This document shows positions 54,196 through 63,001 of a stretch of DNA of 64,000 nucleotides, piece after piece. The stretch is from NCBI RefSeq assembly GCF_026250525.1, contig NZ_CP111057.1, positions 98,595 through 162,594 of the forward strand, in the 5' to 3' direction. A model generated the notes under the pieces. The model ran no database searches. It saw nothing but the letters and a program-made list of their open reading frames with translations, and was not told where the DNA came from. Both the position numbers and the translations under genes were made by a program. Source of the stretch: Chondrinema litorale (GTDB lineage: Bacteria > Bacteroidota > Bacteroidia > Cytophagales > Flammeovirgaceae). Every line of letters starts with the position of its first letter. Position 1 is the stretch's first letter.

Positions 54196-57100
54196 TTAGA
54201 ATTTTGCATTTAGACCAAAGTTGACTGCTTTTGGCAGTGGAAACTCATCGTTAACAGGATCGATTCCACCCCATTTAAACCAATACAAGTTGTTTTGGCC
54301 TCCAACATAAACTCTTAAAGATTTTACAGTATAATTCACTTTTTGAAGCAGCACATCAGGAAGGCTGTAACCTAATTGCCAGTTATTTAACCTGAAAAAT
54401 GCAGCACTTTCTACCCAACGGTCTGAATATCTGGCATTACTAGCAGGGTCTCCTACAACTGCTCTTGGCATCATGGTATTGGTATTACTTGGAGTCCAGC
54501 GGTTTAAGGTAGTTGCAAAATAATTGGTGCCCGCACCAGACATGCCTTCAAACCTTCTCCTTACCGCATTGTATTTATCTACATCACCTTCTCCATAAAA
54601 ACTCAATGATAAGTCGATACCTTTCCAAGAAACATTTAGATTTAAACCATAAGTATAACCGGGAATGGTATTACCAAGCTCTGTTTGATCGTAGCTATTC
54701 AATTTACCATCTGGTGTGGTACTGTAGAAAGGCTCAGCATCTGTTGGATCTCCACCCAAATCTTGAAAATATAAATCGCCTGCCTCTACATAATCTGTGT
54801 TGCCAACTATCTGATCTTCGTATTGTGAGTAGTAAGCATCTATTTCATCCTGAGACTGGAAGATTCCTCCTACACGATAGCCCCAAAGGTGGCCTATTGA
54901 TCTACCTTCTTCTACTCTTCCGAAATCGGTAGTTAGCGGTTGGCTCTGATAGAGTTTTGTCACTTCGTTTTGTACAAAACTGATATTTCCAGTAATGCCA
55001 TAATTGAATGCACCAATGTTATCATTCCATCCTAATTGTAGGTCAATACCTGTATTTCTCAACTCACCTATATTGAATAATGGATTGTTGGTTCCTACAC
55101 TTAATGGCAAGTTTACACGCTGTAAAATACCACTGGTAATTCTGTTGTACCATTCTACAGTAAGGTTGATTTTATTATTCATCAACAATGCATCAAAACC
55201 TGCATAAGTAGTTGTGGCAATTTCCCAAGTTAAAGACGAGTTAGGGAAATCTGCAACTACAGCACCTAAACTCATATTACCAATTGGGTCGCCATTACCT
55301 GAACCCCAACGATAAGTAGAAATACCAGTGTTTACGCTAGATAAGAATGCATAAGAACCAACTGCCGCTTGGTCGTTACCAGCTTGTCCCCAACCACCAC
55401 GAAGTTTTAAATCATCTATAAAAGTTACAGACTCGAAGAATGGCTCACTGCTAATTCTCCATGCACCTGATACAGAGTAGAAATTACCCCAACGATAATC
55501 ATCATCAAAACCATTACTAGCATCTCTTCTAAATGAGAAGTCTAAATAATACTTGCTGTCGTACACATAGCTCGATCTGGCTACATAACCAAACCAAAAA
55601 CGTTGTCCCCAACCGTAGAATGAGTTATTGTTTGCATTGTCGCTTCCAAAACCTACACGCTTAGGGTCATCGCTGATGTTGGTAAGATTCTCTGTACTCA
55701 GGTTTTCCGTTTCTAATGTGTGTCGCTGATCTTGTACCGCAGCCGTTAAAGTTAATCTGTGTTTGGTACCAAAAAGCTTATCGTATGTAAGCATTAAGTC
55801 AGACTGAAAGTTGAAGATGTTATTGATTCTATGTTCCATCTGACCTAAACTATTAGGGGCATTTGCTGCCTCAGTAGCTGGATCAATACCTGTTGGTCTA
55901 AAGATATTAGTGGAATATCTTGAAAGACTATACCTATCTTGTTGGGTATAATCTAAGTTTAAACTACCTCTAATGGTTAAATCTTTAATTGGTTTTAACT
56001 CGGCATAGAATTGTCCCAAACTTCTATCGATAGAGAAGTCTCTGTAGTTTAAATCTGTAATTGCCAGATAGTTTACATTAGAACCCTGACCGTAAATTTT
56101 TAATGGAGTCCAAGTATCGGTAAGCAAATAAGGATCAATTACTGGTGCATAACCCGTAGGATGTGATGGGTCTCTTAATGGCTGCCAAGGTGAAACATCT
56201 GCAATTTCTTGTAAATCTGATACATTCAGTTGAGAAACCTGATTGGTGTATTTATAGTTAATGCCTGTTTTTAACCAGTCTGTCACTTTCACATTTACAT
56301 TTACAGCTCCGGTATATCTTCTCAGATTATTGCCATATATCATCCCCTCTTGATCAAACAAACCAGCAGAAACATAGTAGTCAACTCTTTCTGTTGCCCC
56401 AGAAACTTTTACGTCGTAAGACTGAGAAACAGCATTTTTATTTACCAGATCATCTTGCCAATCGTAAGTTGTAACATCACTAATGTAATACGGGCTTTGT
56501 GGGTCAAACTGAGGGTTGTAACTAGTTAATCTAATTGCATCTTCTGGCTCATTACGACCATATAAATCTTCTTCGATGGTAATATCTGGATTTGTATTGT
56601 TGTTGTACATCTCCCTTGTGAGGTTTACAAATTGCTCTGTGTTAAGCAAATCGTAAGTTGGTATATTTTGAAAACCAGTTCTTGTATTAAGTTCTACTAC
56701 CGGCGCACCTTCTTTACCTCTTTTAGTTGTAATTAAAACCACACCATTTGCCGCTCTACTACCATAAACAGCCGCTGCTGATGCATCTTTCAAGACTGAG
56801 ATTGATTCAATATCATTGGGGTTAATGAGGTTGAAAAGGTTTGGAGGAGTACTTAAACCACCACCACCAATTACATCTTCGTTTCCAGCTCTTGGTGGTT
56901 CAATAATTTGTCCATCGATTACATACAATGGTTGAGAGTCACCATTCCAAGTACCAATACCACGCACAAAAATTTGAGGAGCTTCATTTGGGTTACCACT
57001 GGTATTTACTACGCGCACACCTGTTGTATTTCCCTGTAAGGCAAATTGCGGTGAGGTCATCCCGATTTTTTCGATTGATTCTGCACCAACCGTAGATATT

Positions 57101-57801
57101 GAACCAGTTAAGTCTTTTTTATTTCTTTCACCAAAACCAATAACAACTACTTCGTCTAGTTGCTGCATATCCACCTCAAGAGATACATCGATAGTACTTT
57201 TTGCTCCCACTGCAATTTCTTGCGACATAAATCCAATGTAGGAATACACCAATACATCATCATTACTATTTATACTGAGTTTGTATTCTCCATTTAGGTT
57301 GGTTGTTGTTCCGATTGAGGTTCCTTTAATAATTACACTTACACCTGGCAAAGGCTCAGCATCTTCTCCCGATATAACTACTCCTGTTATAGTTTTATCT
57401 TGTTGAGCTATTTGTACCTCTTTTACAGTATTAGGTCCTTCCCTTTTAGCTACATGAATGTTGTTGTTTATTCTAGTAAACTGCACACCTGCTTGTTTAG
57501 AAATATCTTTAAGCAAATCTGCAAGCGAACGTTTTTTAAGATTTACACTCACTGCTTTATTTACATCAACAAATGCATTGTTATAAGTAAAGCTGAACGA
57601 AGTCTCACGCTCTATTTTCTCTATAGCATTTTTTAATGTTTCATTATTAAATGAAACTGCCAGATAAATATCATGTATGCTTTCTTTCTGAGCGTTGCCC
57701 TCATTCGCCAGAAGCATCCCACAAAAAAATGCCTGTAGGAAGATGCCATACAACATGTATTTAGACATCATAATAATTTGTTTTAGTATACTCATTTTCA
57801 T
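54196..57801 (-). CDS. SusC/RagA TonB-linked outer membrane transporter with STN domain (PUL2)
   Basis: The 1201-residue protein has a signal peptide, an STN domain (about 45-115; FNNETLKNAIEKIERETSFSF), a carboxypeptidase-D regulatory-like domain (about 130-215; PLPGVSVIIKGTSIGTTTNLNG), a plug with the SusC motifs (VRGIGTWNGDSQPLYVIDG and AAAVYGSRAANGVVLITTK), and a long barrel. The STN domain links it to the FecR/ECF pair upstream, so import is coupled to induction. It starts 167 bases below fecR, past a strong hairpin. Confidence 0.94.
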   Translation of the reverse strand: MKMSILKQIIMMSKYMLYGIFLQAFFCGMLLANEGNAQKESIHDIYLAVSFNNETLKNAIEKIERETSFSFTYNNAFVDVNKAVSVNLKKRSLADLLKDISKQAGVQFTRINNNIHVAKREGPNTVKEVQIAQQDKTITGVVISGEDAEPLPGVSVIIKGTSIGTTTNLNGEYKLSINSNDDVLVYSYIGFMSQEIAVGAKSTIDVSLEVDMQQLDEVVVIGFGERNKKDLTGSISTVGAESIEKIGMTSPQFALQGNTTGVRVVNTSGNPNEAPQIFVRGIGTWNGDSQPLYVIDGQIIEPPRAGNEDVIGGGGLSTPPNLFNLINPNDIESISVLKDASAAAVYGSRAANGVVLITTKRGKEGAPVVELNTRTGFQNIPTYDLLNTEQFVNLTREMYNNNTNPDITIEEDLYGRNEPEDAIRLTSYNPQFDPQSPYYISDVTTYDWQDDLVNKNAVSQSYDVKVSGATERVDYYVSAGLFDQEGMIYGNNLRRYTGAVNVNVKVTDWLKTGINYKYTNQVSQLNVSDLQEIADVSPWQPLRDPSHPTGYAPVIDPYLLTDTWTPLKIYGQGSNVNYLAITDLNYRDFSIDRSLGQFYAELKPIKDLTIRGSLNLDYTQQDRYSLSRYSTNIFRPTGIDPATEAANAPNSLGQMEHRINNIFNFQSDLMLTYDKLFGTKHRLTLTAAVQDQRHTLETENLSTENLTNISDDPKRVGFGSDNANNNSFYGWGQRFWFGYVARSSYVYDSKYYLDFSFRRDASNGFDDDYRWGNFYSVSGAWRISSEPFFESVTFIDDLKLRGGWGQAGNDQAAVGSYAFLSSVNTGISTYRWGSGNGDPIGNMSLGAVVADFPNSSLTWEIATTTYAGFDALLMNNKINLTVEWYNRITSGILQRVNLPLSVGTNNPLFNIGELRNTGIDLQLGWNDNIGAFNYGITGNISFVQNEVTKLYQSQPLTTDFGRVEEGRSIGHLWGYRVGGIFQSQDEIDAYYSQYEDQIVGNTDYVEAGDLYFQDLGGDPTDAEPFYSTTPDGKLNSYDQTELGNTIPGYTYGLNLNVSWKGIDLSLSFYGEGDVDKYNAVRRRFEGMSGAGTNYFATTLNRWTPSNTNTMMPRAVVGDPASNARYSDRWVESAAFFRLNNWQLGYSLPDVLLQKVNYTVKSLRVYVGGQNNLYWFKWGGIDPVNDEFPLPKAVNFGLNAKF

Positions 57802-57863
57802 ATTTTAGAGCTTTAGGTAATTGTAATTTTTACTTAAAAAATCTGATTAAGTAGCTGCAGACT

Positions 57864-57931
57864 GTCGCAAGTTTTTCCAGACTACTTTTTATTGAATTTT
57901 GAGACAGGTATGGTCGCAACATACCTGTCTC
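57864..57931 (-). promoter_or_regulatory. Strong hairpin in the FecR-SusC intergenic region (PUL2)
   Basis: A perfect 12-bp stem (GAGACAGGTATG / CATACCTGTCTC, 57901-57931) encloses the 7-base loop GTCGCAA. The same 7 bases occur again at 57864-57870, 49 bases away. No T run follows on the minus strand, so it is not a classical terminator. Its place in the operon matches the PUL1 hairpin. Confidence 0.6.
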
Positions 57932-57967
57932 TTTCATTAGGAGGTATTGGTATTTTGCTTTTTCATA

Positions 57968-59038
57968 TTACTTGGGTTTGACGATTACATGCTTATCTTT
58001 TATTTCGAAGTGGAACCCAGAGGTAGTCGCAATACCTTCGAGTACATTATGCAGCGACTCATTTTTAAATGTGCCACTATATTTGCCAGAAAACCTGAAT
58101 TTTTCATCTACAATTATTTCTACTCCGTACCAGTTTTCAAGCCTTTCAAAAATCTCTTTCCCATCAGCATCTTTAAAAAACAGAATACCTCTGGTCCAAG
58201 CCATTTTACTTTCTATATCAAACTTACTCTTTAGAATCTTACCATCTGTTTCATAGGTAACCATCTCACTGGGAACAAGCATAATTCTGTTACCCGCCTG
58301 ATCTGAAACTTGCAGCTTGCCAGTAACTAAAGCAATCTCATTTTTCTCTTTGTTATTTTGAATGTTAAATGAAGTACCCAACACCTTTGCTTTCAGGTTT
58401 CCAGCTTTTACAACAAATGGAATATTGCTTTTCTCAACTTCAAAAAATGCTTCCCCTTCTAACTCTACTAGTCGTATGCTATCAGTAAATGTGTCTGGAT
58501 AGTGGAGTTTACTGCCAGCATTTAACTTTACACTTGTTCCATCTTTTAGGGTAAGTGTAGTTTTTATTCCTTTTGGACTTTCTTTAGTTAATATCTGCTG
58601 GGTTTGAACATATTCTGTACTTTGTCTTTCTTCTAAATATTCAAACCAATAATACAAATACGAGATACCTACTATGGTGAGCAAAATAGCAGCTACGTTC
58701 AATAGCCAATTATTCTTTTTTTCATAGCTGGTAGATTCTTCTTGTGGGTTAAAAGTTTTAGCCATTACCGCTTCATACATATCAGTATAATCCTGATCGC
58801 TTAGTTCGGCAACTTCTTGATATTGAAATGAGCTGATAATTTGCTTTGCTTGTAAAACTTCCCTCCTCTTTTCAGGATGGTTTGTAATCCATTTATCCCA
58901 AAAATGACTGCTTTCCTCATCGGGTTTAATCACCCATTTTTTAAAAAACTCATCTGTTAAAAAATCCCCAAGTTTAAAATCTATGTAGGTAAGAGATTTT
59001 TTACGGGAAATAAAATATTTTCTGATCAATTGTATCAT
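57968..59038 (-). CDS. FecR family anti-sigma / signal transducer (PUL2)
   Basis: The 356-residue inner-membrane protein has a cytoplasmic N-terminal region, one membrane helix at about 110-128 (LLNVAAILLTIVGISYLYYW) and a periplasmic FecR domain: KESPKGIKTTLTLKDGTSVKLNAGSKLHYP, then GEAFFEVEKSNIPFVVKAG and VLGTSFNIQNN. The C-terminal stretch FERLENWYGVEIIVDEKFRFSGKYSG is typical. It overlaps the upstream sigma gene by 4 bases (ATGA), so the two are translated together. Confidence 0.92.
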   Translation of the reverse strand: MIQLIRKYFISRKKSLTYIDFKLGDFLTDEFFKKWVIKPDEESSHFWDKWITNHPEKRREVLQAKQIISSFQYQEVAELSDQDYTDMYEAVMAKTFNPQEESTSYEKKNNWLLNVAAILLTIVGISYLYYWFEYLEERQSTEYVQTQQILTKESPKGIKTTLTLKDGTSVKLNAGSKLHYPDTFTDSIRLVELEGEAFFEVEKSNIPFVVKAGNLKAKVLGTSFNIQNNKEKNEIALVTGKLQVSDQAGNRIMLVPSEMVTYETDGKILKSKFDIESKMAWTRGILFFKDADGKEIFERLENWYGVEIIVDEKFRFSGKYSGTFKNESLHNVLEGIATTSGFHFEIKDKHVIVKPK

Positions 59039-59751
59039 TGTGAAATAGACTGACTGGCAATGGCATATAAAATTATTAAGGCTGGTATCTCTAAGAAGTA
59101 ATTGCCTGTATTTACTTCTTTTCTGGCTGTATCCAGTGCCCTGTAGATGAGTTTTCTGGCAGATTTACTATTCTTTAATCCCATCACTTCTGCCACTTCT
59201 TTATAAGACAAACCTTCTGCATAAAATAATAGAAGTGCCTCCTTTTGCTTATTGGTAAGCTGTTTAAGTATTTTATCTAGCTTCGTTTTTATCTCTTCGG
59301 TAATTTCGTCGCCAATTATTTTGTCTTCAAAAGAGAGCTCGATATTGAATAAATCATCGGTTAATGCTTCATTCGATATATACTTTCTTTCTTTTTCAAG
59401 CTTCTTTACCATTTCGCGGTAAATGGCTTTGTACAAATAAGCCTTTATAGAATTTACCTCAGAAAGCTTATCCCTTCTGCGCCTAATACTGATATATACA
59501 TTTTGGATGCTGTCTTTAATAATGTCTTTGTTTCGGGTAAACTGGTAAGCAAAATTGTAAAGACTGGGGGTGTATTTTCTGTAGATGTGATTAAAGGCTG
59601 CTTCGTTACCTTTTTTAAACTCTAACCAAATTTCTCGATCAGATTTATAATCGAAAAGGGATTTTGCAGATTGTAATTTTTCTGTACGGTTGTTACCTAA
59701 AGACAGATGTTTAGTAGTCTCAGTGTGTTTTTGGGATAGTTTCATTTTCAT
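59035..59751 (-). CDS. ECF RNA polymerase sigma factor (PUL2)
   Basis: The 238-residue protein is an ECF sigma of the Bacteroides type. It has an N-terminal extension (about 1-40) before region 2 (EIWLEFKKGNEAAFNHIYRKYTPSLYNFAY), and region 4 (LKQLTNKQKEALLLFYAEGLSYKEVAEVMGLKNSKSARKL, about 165-205). The C-terminal end is hydrophobic (LEIPALIILYAIASQ), suggesting membrane contact with FecR. An inverted repeat GGGAA-gccta-TTCCC lies upstream at 59788-59802 and may be part of its promoter. Confidence 0.92.
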   Translation of the reverse strand: MKMKLSQKHTETTKHLSLGNNRTEKLQSAKSLFDYKSDREIWLEFKKGNEAAFNHIYRKYTPSLYNFAYQFTRNKDIIKDSIQNVYISIRRRRDKLSEVNSIKAYLYKAIYREMVKKLEKERKYISNEALTDDLFNIELSFEDKIIGDEITEEIKTKLDKILKQLTNKQKEALLLFYAEGLSYKEVAEVMGLKNSKSARKLIYRALDTARKEVNTGNYFLEIPALIILYAIASQSISQ

Positions 59752-59919
59752 ATATTTTACAGGAGTTTTTCATCCTTATGTTAGTATGGGAAGCCTATTC
59801 CCGAAATGACCCCATTTTTTCAAAAAAAAATTTAGAATCTTTTTCAAAATGCATTTTCTCAGTCAGAATCAATTAATCAGATTCTCGGATCACCTTATTT
59901 AAGGTACTCAGTAATTATG

Positions 59920-59967
59920 AAAAAAGCGGCCTTAGTACCTTTAATTATGTACCAAGACCGCTATTTT
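59920..59967 (-). terminator. Terminator after dinD
   Basis: A near-perfect stem (GCGGCCTTAGTAC / GTACCAAGACCGC, two symmetric mismatches) at 59926-59961 is followed on the minus strand by six T. It lies 33 bases beyond the dinD stop. Confidence 0.8.
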
Positions 59968-59993
59968 TAAGCTGAAATAAGTTATTCTAATAT

Positions 59994-60833
59994 TTACTTC
60001 TTCTTTTTCTTATCGTTTAGGTTTTTCGACTCATCGTGCTTTAATTGTTTTCGTACTCTTCTTATATCTTCTTCAATTGGCAAACTCTCCGGATGCACAT
60101 TTTGTCTTGTTAATGCATCTCGAATATCTTTATTACTACTTTCGTGTTGAGCTCCAATTTCGTCTTCTCCTTCTAGCTCATCTCTCAAAATATTAAACTG
60201 AGTAAGTTCATTTGCCAAATCTTTCGCTTTTATAGTAATGGTTGGCAAGTAATCTCTCAATTGGCGCTTTTCGGGCACACCCATGGCATTTTTAATTTCT
60301 ATGGTCGATTTGCCACCAAACAAAGCTTTTTGCCCTCTTTCCATTACTCTTGCAAAACCTTGTCTGTCTAAACCCTGCCCTCTAATAATCTCACCAAGTT
60401 TAGCCTCGCTTTCTCCCAACTTCTGGTATGCTCTTATTCTTTCCGATTCTTTGATGTGTTTTTGCAATAACTCTTGCTTTCTGGTTTGGAAAGCAAAGTA
60501 ACTTTGGGCAAATGCAATAATCTCTTTTCTTGGGTCTCCGTTTTGGGCAATAAGATAACAAGCATATCTCGAAAGCATTAAATCGGCAATTTTTCGCTTA
60601 CCTCCTTTACCAACTTCGATCATCTTATTGACATCAATAAAATGATCTGAAATACTCATACCGGTGTTTTCGCAAGCAATTTTACCTTTCTCAATTACTT
60701 TTTGAAAGTTTTGCCACAGGCTATATCCTAGTAACTCCTGCAATTCTCTGCCTTCCCAAAATTCAACTTCTTCTACATACTTTACCTTGGATTCAAATAA
60801 TTGCTGAAGTTGTTCAATTCTTTTGCTATTCAT
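59994..60833 (-). CDS. dinD: DNA damage-inducible protein D (DinD)
   Basis: The 279-residue protein fits DinD: a BRO-N-type N-terminal domain (FWEGRELQELLGYSLWQNFQKVIEKGK at about 25-50; VGKGGKRKIADLMLSRYACYLIAQNGDPRKE), then the FAQSYFAFQTRKQEL helix and the LGESEAKLGEIIRGQGLDRQGFARVMERG region, and a basic tail. In E. coli, DinD is SOS-induced and inhibits RecA-mediated strand exchange. The gene follows rep, and three iteron copies lie in its 154-base upstream region, one only 19 bases from the start codon. Confidence 0.88.
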   Translation of the reverse strand: MNSKRIEQLQQLFESKVKYVEEVEFWEGRELQELLGYSLWQNFQKVIEKGKIACENTGMSISDHFIDVNKMIEVGKGGKRKIADLMLSRYACYLIAQNGDPRKEIIAFAQSYFAFQTRKQELLQKHIKESERIRAYQKLGESEAKLGEIIRGQGLDRQGFARVMERGQKALFGGKSTIEIKNAMGVPEKRQLRDYLPTITIKAKDLANELTQFNILRDELEGEDEIGAQHESSNKDIRDALTRQNVHPESLPIEEDIRRVRKQLKHDESKNLNDKKKKK

Positions 60834-60851
60834 AAATCAGAATAATTTCTT

Positions 60852-60967
60852 CCTTATATTTCTCGTTTTTAGCCAGTTCTGTATTTACCAAATATGGGTT
60901 TAATAGCTAATATGCCTTATTTCTCTCTTTTTTAGAGATTATCAAAGTACATCCTTACTAAACTCGT
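60852..60967 (+). repeat. Iteron copies upstream of dinD
   Basis: Two matches to CTTA-N5-CTCGT (60853-60866, 60954-60967) and one degenerate copy (60916-60929). They lie between rep and dinD, on the far side of rep from the main array. Confidence 0.8.
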
Positions 60968-60987
60968 TTTTAGAAACTTCTCTCCAA

Positions 60988-62307
60988 TTAAAAAAGCTGA
61001 TTCTGGCGAGCCACTACTTTATAATTTTCACCTTCCTTTCTAAGCTGATATCCTTTTTTAGACATCGCCCATTTAATAAAATCTTTCTCGTCATTATGCT
61101 GTAACCTGTCTGAAATAAAGATTCTGAACCAGAAAATAGTATTATCATCTTCTCTGTCCATTTTACCATCTTTAATCACTCGGCCTTTAATCATTGGGTT
61201 TTTAGACACATAATTGTAAAAATCTTCCCAATCGCGATTGCTGGCATTATCTACTAATTGCTTTATTTGCGATTCGATGTATTCTTGATACTCCTGCTCT
61301 AAAGTAGCAATTAGCTTTTCTTCCATTAACCTTTGCTTTTTTAAAGCAGCTTCTTGTTTCTTTTTATCATTTGCTTCTTGTTCTTGTTCTTTAGACCAAG
61401 GAGCTTCAACTTTTACCTCATTTTCGATCAAAGTGTTTAGGTAAGCACCTAAATTTTTCACATGCCCTTTTTCGTATCTCTCTTTGGCGTAAGTAATGGC
61501 TTCTCTTAGAAACTGCTCATCAAACCTGCTTGCATATTCTGTTGCTTGCTTTTTGGCAATACCCATCGCAATCAATTCATCTACAATCGTTGCCTCCTCT
61601 TCACTACTTAGCCTAGATGCATTTACAAATTTGTTTTTGGGCTTTATAATAAACTTCACAAACTCTACCCTTCTACCTTTTTTAATCTCTTTAAATTGAA
61701 AAGTAAGATCGCAATGCTCGTTGAGTTCTTTTTGCGCAATGAGCAACACATTCTTTTTAAAATCATAGTATTGTTTGTACTTCTGCTCAACTCCTAAAAT
61801 CTCTTTTAGCTCATCTACCGAAAAGCGTCTTTCTCCTATTGGTAAATACTGTTTTAAAAACTGATAGATTCTAATTGCATACAAACTACTCAGAGGCAAT
61901 GTGTTTCGAATATCGTAAGAGGTAAATTGCTCTTTTAGTTGCAGTAGGAATGGTAAAAGGTCTGGGTGAAAAATTGCTTCTATATAAGGTTTGTCTTTGG
62001 GGTAATGAATCTTATAAAATAAGTTTACTTGAGTTAAACCTTCTTTATCGTCATAAATCTCGATTACGTGCTTCATCATCGACTTGGTAATGAAACGCGC
62101 TCGCTGATATTCATTCTTATTTTTGGTGCCTACACTTTCGGCAAAGTCTCTCAAATAAACTCGCTGTCTGTGAAATCCACCCTGACTTTTATCCAACTGA
62201 GCAATCAAAACTTCAATCAATTTGATTTGAGATAATGTTAGCCCGTTTAATTTTGCATTAATCAGCCTGTTACTCTTAACTACCAGATGCGGATTAGACT
62301 TTGTCAT
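60988..62307 (-). CDS. Rep_3 (RepB-type) plasmid replication initiator
   Basis: The 439-residue protein shows the initiator replication fold with two winged helices: HLVVKSNRLINAKLNGLTLSQIKLIEVLIAQL (about 6-37), then the core with YDIRNTLPLSSLYAIRIYQFLKQYLPIGERRFSVDELKEILGV (about 145-190), and a C-terminal extension rich in Lys/Glu/Gln (about 290-345). Proteins of this family bind iterons and repress their own gene. About 17 iterons flank it and an inverted pair of half-sites lies 45-67 bases upstream, so the autoregulated origin layout is complete. The C-terminal region is long compared with small plasmid Rep proteins. Confidence 0.92.
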   Translation of the reverse strand: MTKSNPHLVVKSNRLINAKLNGLTLSQIKLIEVLIAQLDKSQGGFHRQRVYLRDFAESVGTKNKNEYQRARFITKSMMKHVIEIYDDKEGLTQVNLFYKIHYPKDKPYIEAIFHPDLLPFLLQLKEQFTSYDIRNTLPLSSLYAIRIYQFLKQYLPIGERRFSVDELKEILGVEQKYKQYYDFKKNVLLIAQKELNEHCDLTFQFKEIKKGRRVEFVKFIIKPKNKFVNASRLSSEEEATIVDELIAMGIAKKQATEYASRFDEQFLREAITYAKERYEKGHVKNLGAYLNTLIENEVKVEAPWSKEQEQEANDKKKQEAALKKQRLMEEKLIATLEQEYQEYIESQIKQLVDNASNRDWEDFYNYVSKNPMIKGRVIKDGKMDREDDNTIFWFRIFISDRLQHNDEKDFIKWAMSKKGYQLRKEGENYKVVARQNQLF

Positions 62308-62351
62308 AAGAATGATTCAATTAAATTCGAGATTGAAATTAGATAAAAAAA

Positions 62352-62374
62352 ACGAGGTGGTAAAAATCCCTCGT
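62352..62374 (-). promoter_or_regulatory. Probable rep operator: inverted repeat of iteron half-sites
   Basis: ACGAGG at 62352-62357 and CCTCGT at 62369-62374 face each other across 11 bases, 45 bases upstream of the rep start. The half-site equals the CTCGT half of the iteron, as expected for autorepression by Rep dimers. Confidence 0.6.
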
Positions 62375-62383
62375 TAAAACATC

Positions 62384-62988
62384 CTTAATAACCTCGTATT
62401 TAATCCTTATTAGACTCGTTATTTCGTCATAATAAACTGATTATCAGTAATATATAAACAAACAAGAAATTTTAAATTATGCCTTATATTTCTCGTTTTT
62501 AATATTAGATGCAACTTATCTTGCTGATTTTAAGCTTTATATCTCTTAAATCACTCGTTTTTAAGTGGATTCATAGAAAAAAGTAGAGTGCTTGCAGCAT
62601 TAAAAACAAGTTAAAACGAGGTCTGTAAGGGAGAATTAGGCAAAATCTAGGGCAAAACAGGGTTTTTGTGCCTTAAAAAACTCGTTTAAAGTAAAGATTA
62701 AAGCAGTGCCTTATATTTCTCGTACTTTCCTTATGCACCTCGGTCTATTACTTACAAAGCTCGTTTATTCCCTTATATTTCTCGTTTATTCCCTTATATT
62801 TCTCGTTTAATTACTTATATACCTCGTCTTTTTACTTATTTCACTCGTTTAAACGATAGATAAATTACAGATTATCAGTCACTTATGCTATGGTAAAACC
62901 ATTTAAAACTAATATTAAAACAACAAACTTTAGAGTTGTTGATCTTACTTTATCTTTTTAAAATAAATAGAGCCCTTACAAACCTCGT
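62384..62988 (+). repeat. Main iteron array (14 copies of CTTA-N5-CTCGT)
   Basis: Copies start at 62384, 62406, 62483, 62545, 62616 (inverted), 62672, 62710, 62730, 62751, 62772, 62793, 62814, 62835 and 62975. The two halves CTTA and CTCGT are constant and the five bases between them vary (TATTT, TGCAC, CAAAG, TATAC, TTTCA and others). In the block from 62710 to 62848 the period is 20-21 bases, two helical turns, so all sites face the same side of the helix. Confidence 0.9.
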
Positions 62989-63001
62989 AGTTAATTTTTT
63001 T

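Larger units (their letters stand above)
62308..63001. other. Candidate replication origin region of about 0.7 kb
   Basis: There is no gene between rep and the insertion sequence. The region holds 14 iterons, an AT-rich part, hairpins at 62890-62902 (ATGGTAAAACCAT) and 62921-62941 (CAACAA/TTGTTG), and a CTGATTATCAG palindrome at 62437-62447. This fits an iteron-type origin; no clear DnaA box was identified. Confidence 0.7.

Noticed and set aside
54513..54932. 139-codon plus-strand ORF and similar long ORFs inside susC, susD and kinase genes
   Set aside because: They are antisense shadows of well supported genes with no signals of their own.
62437..62447. Possible DnaA box in CTGATTATCAG
   Set aside because: TTATCAGTA differs from the TTATCCACA consensus at two positions and there is no cluster.
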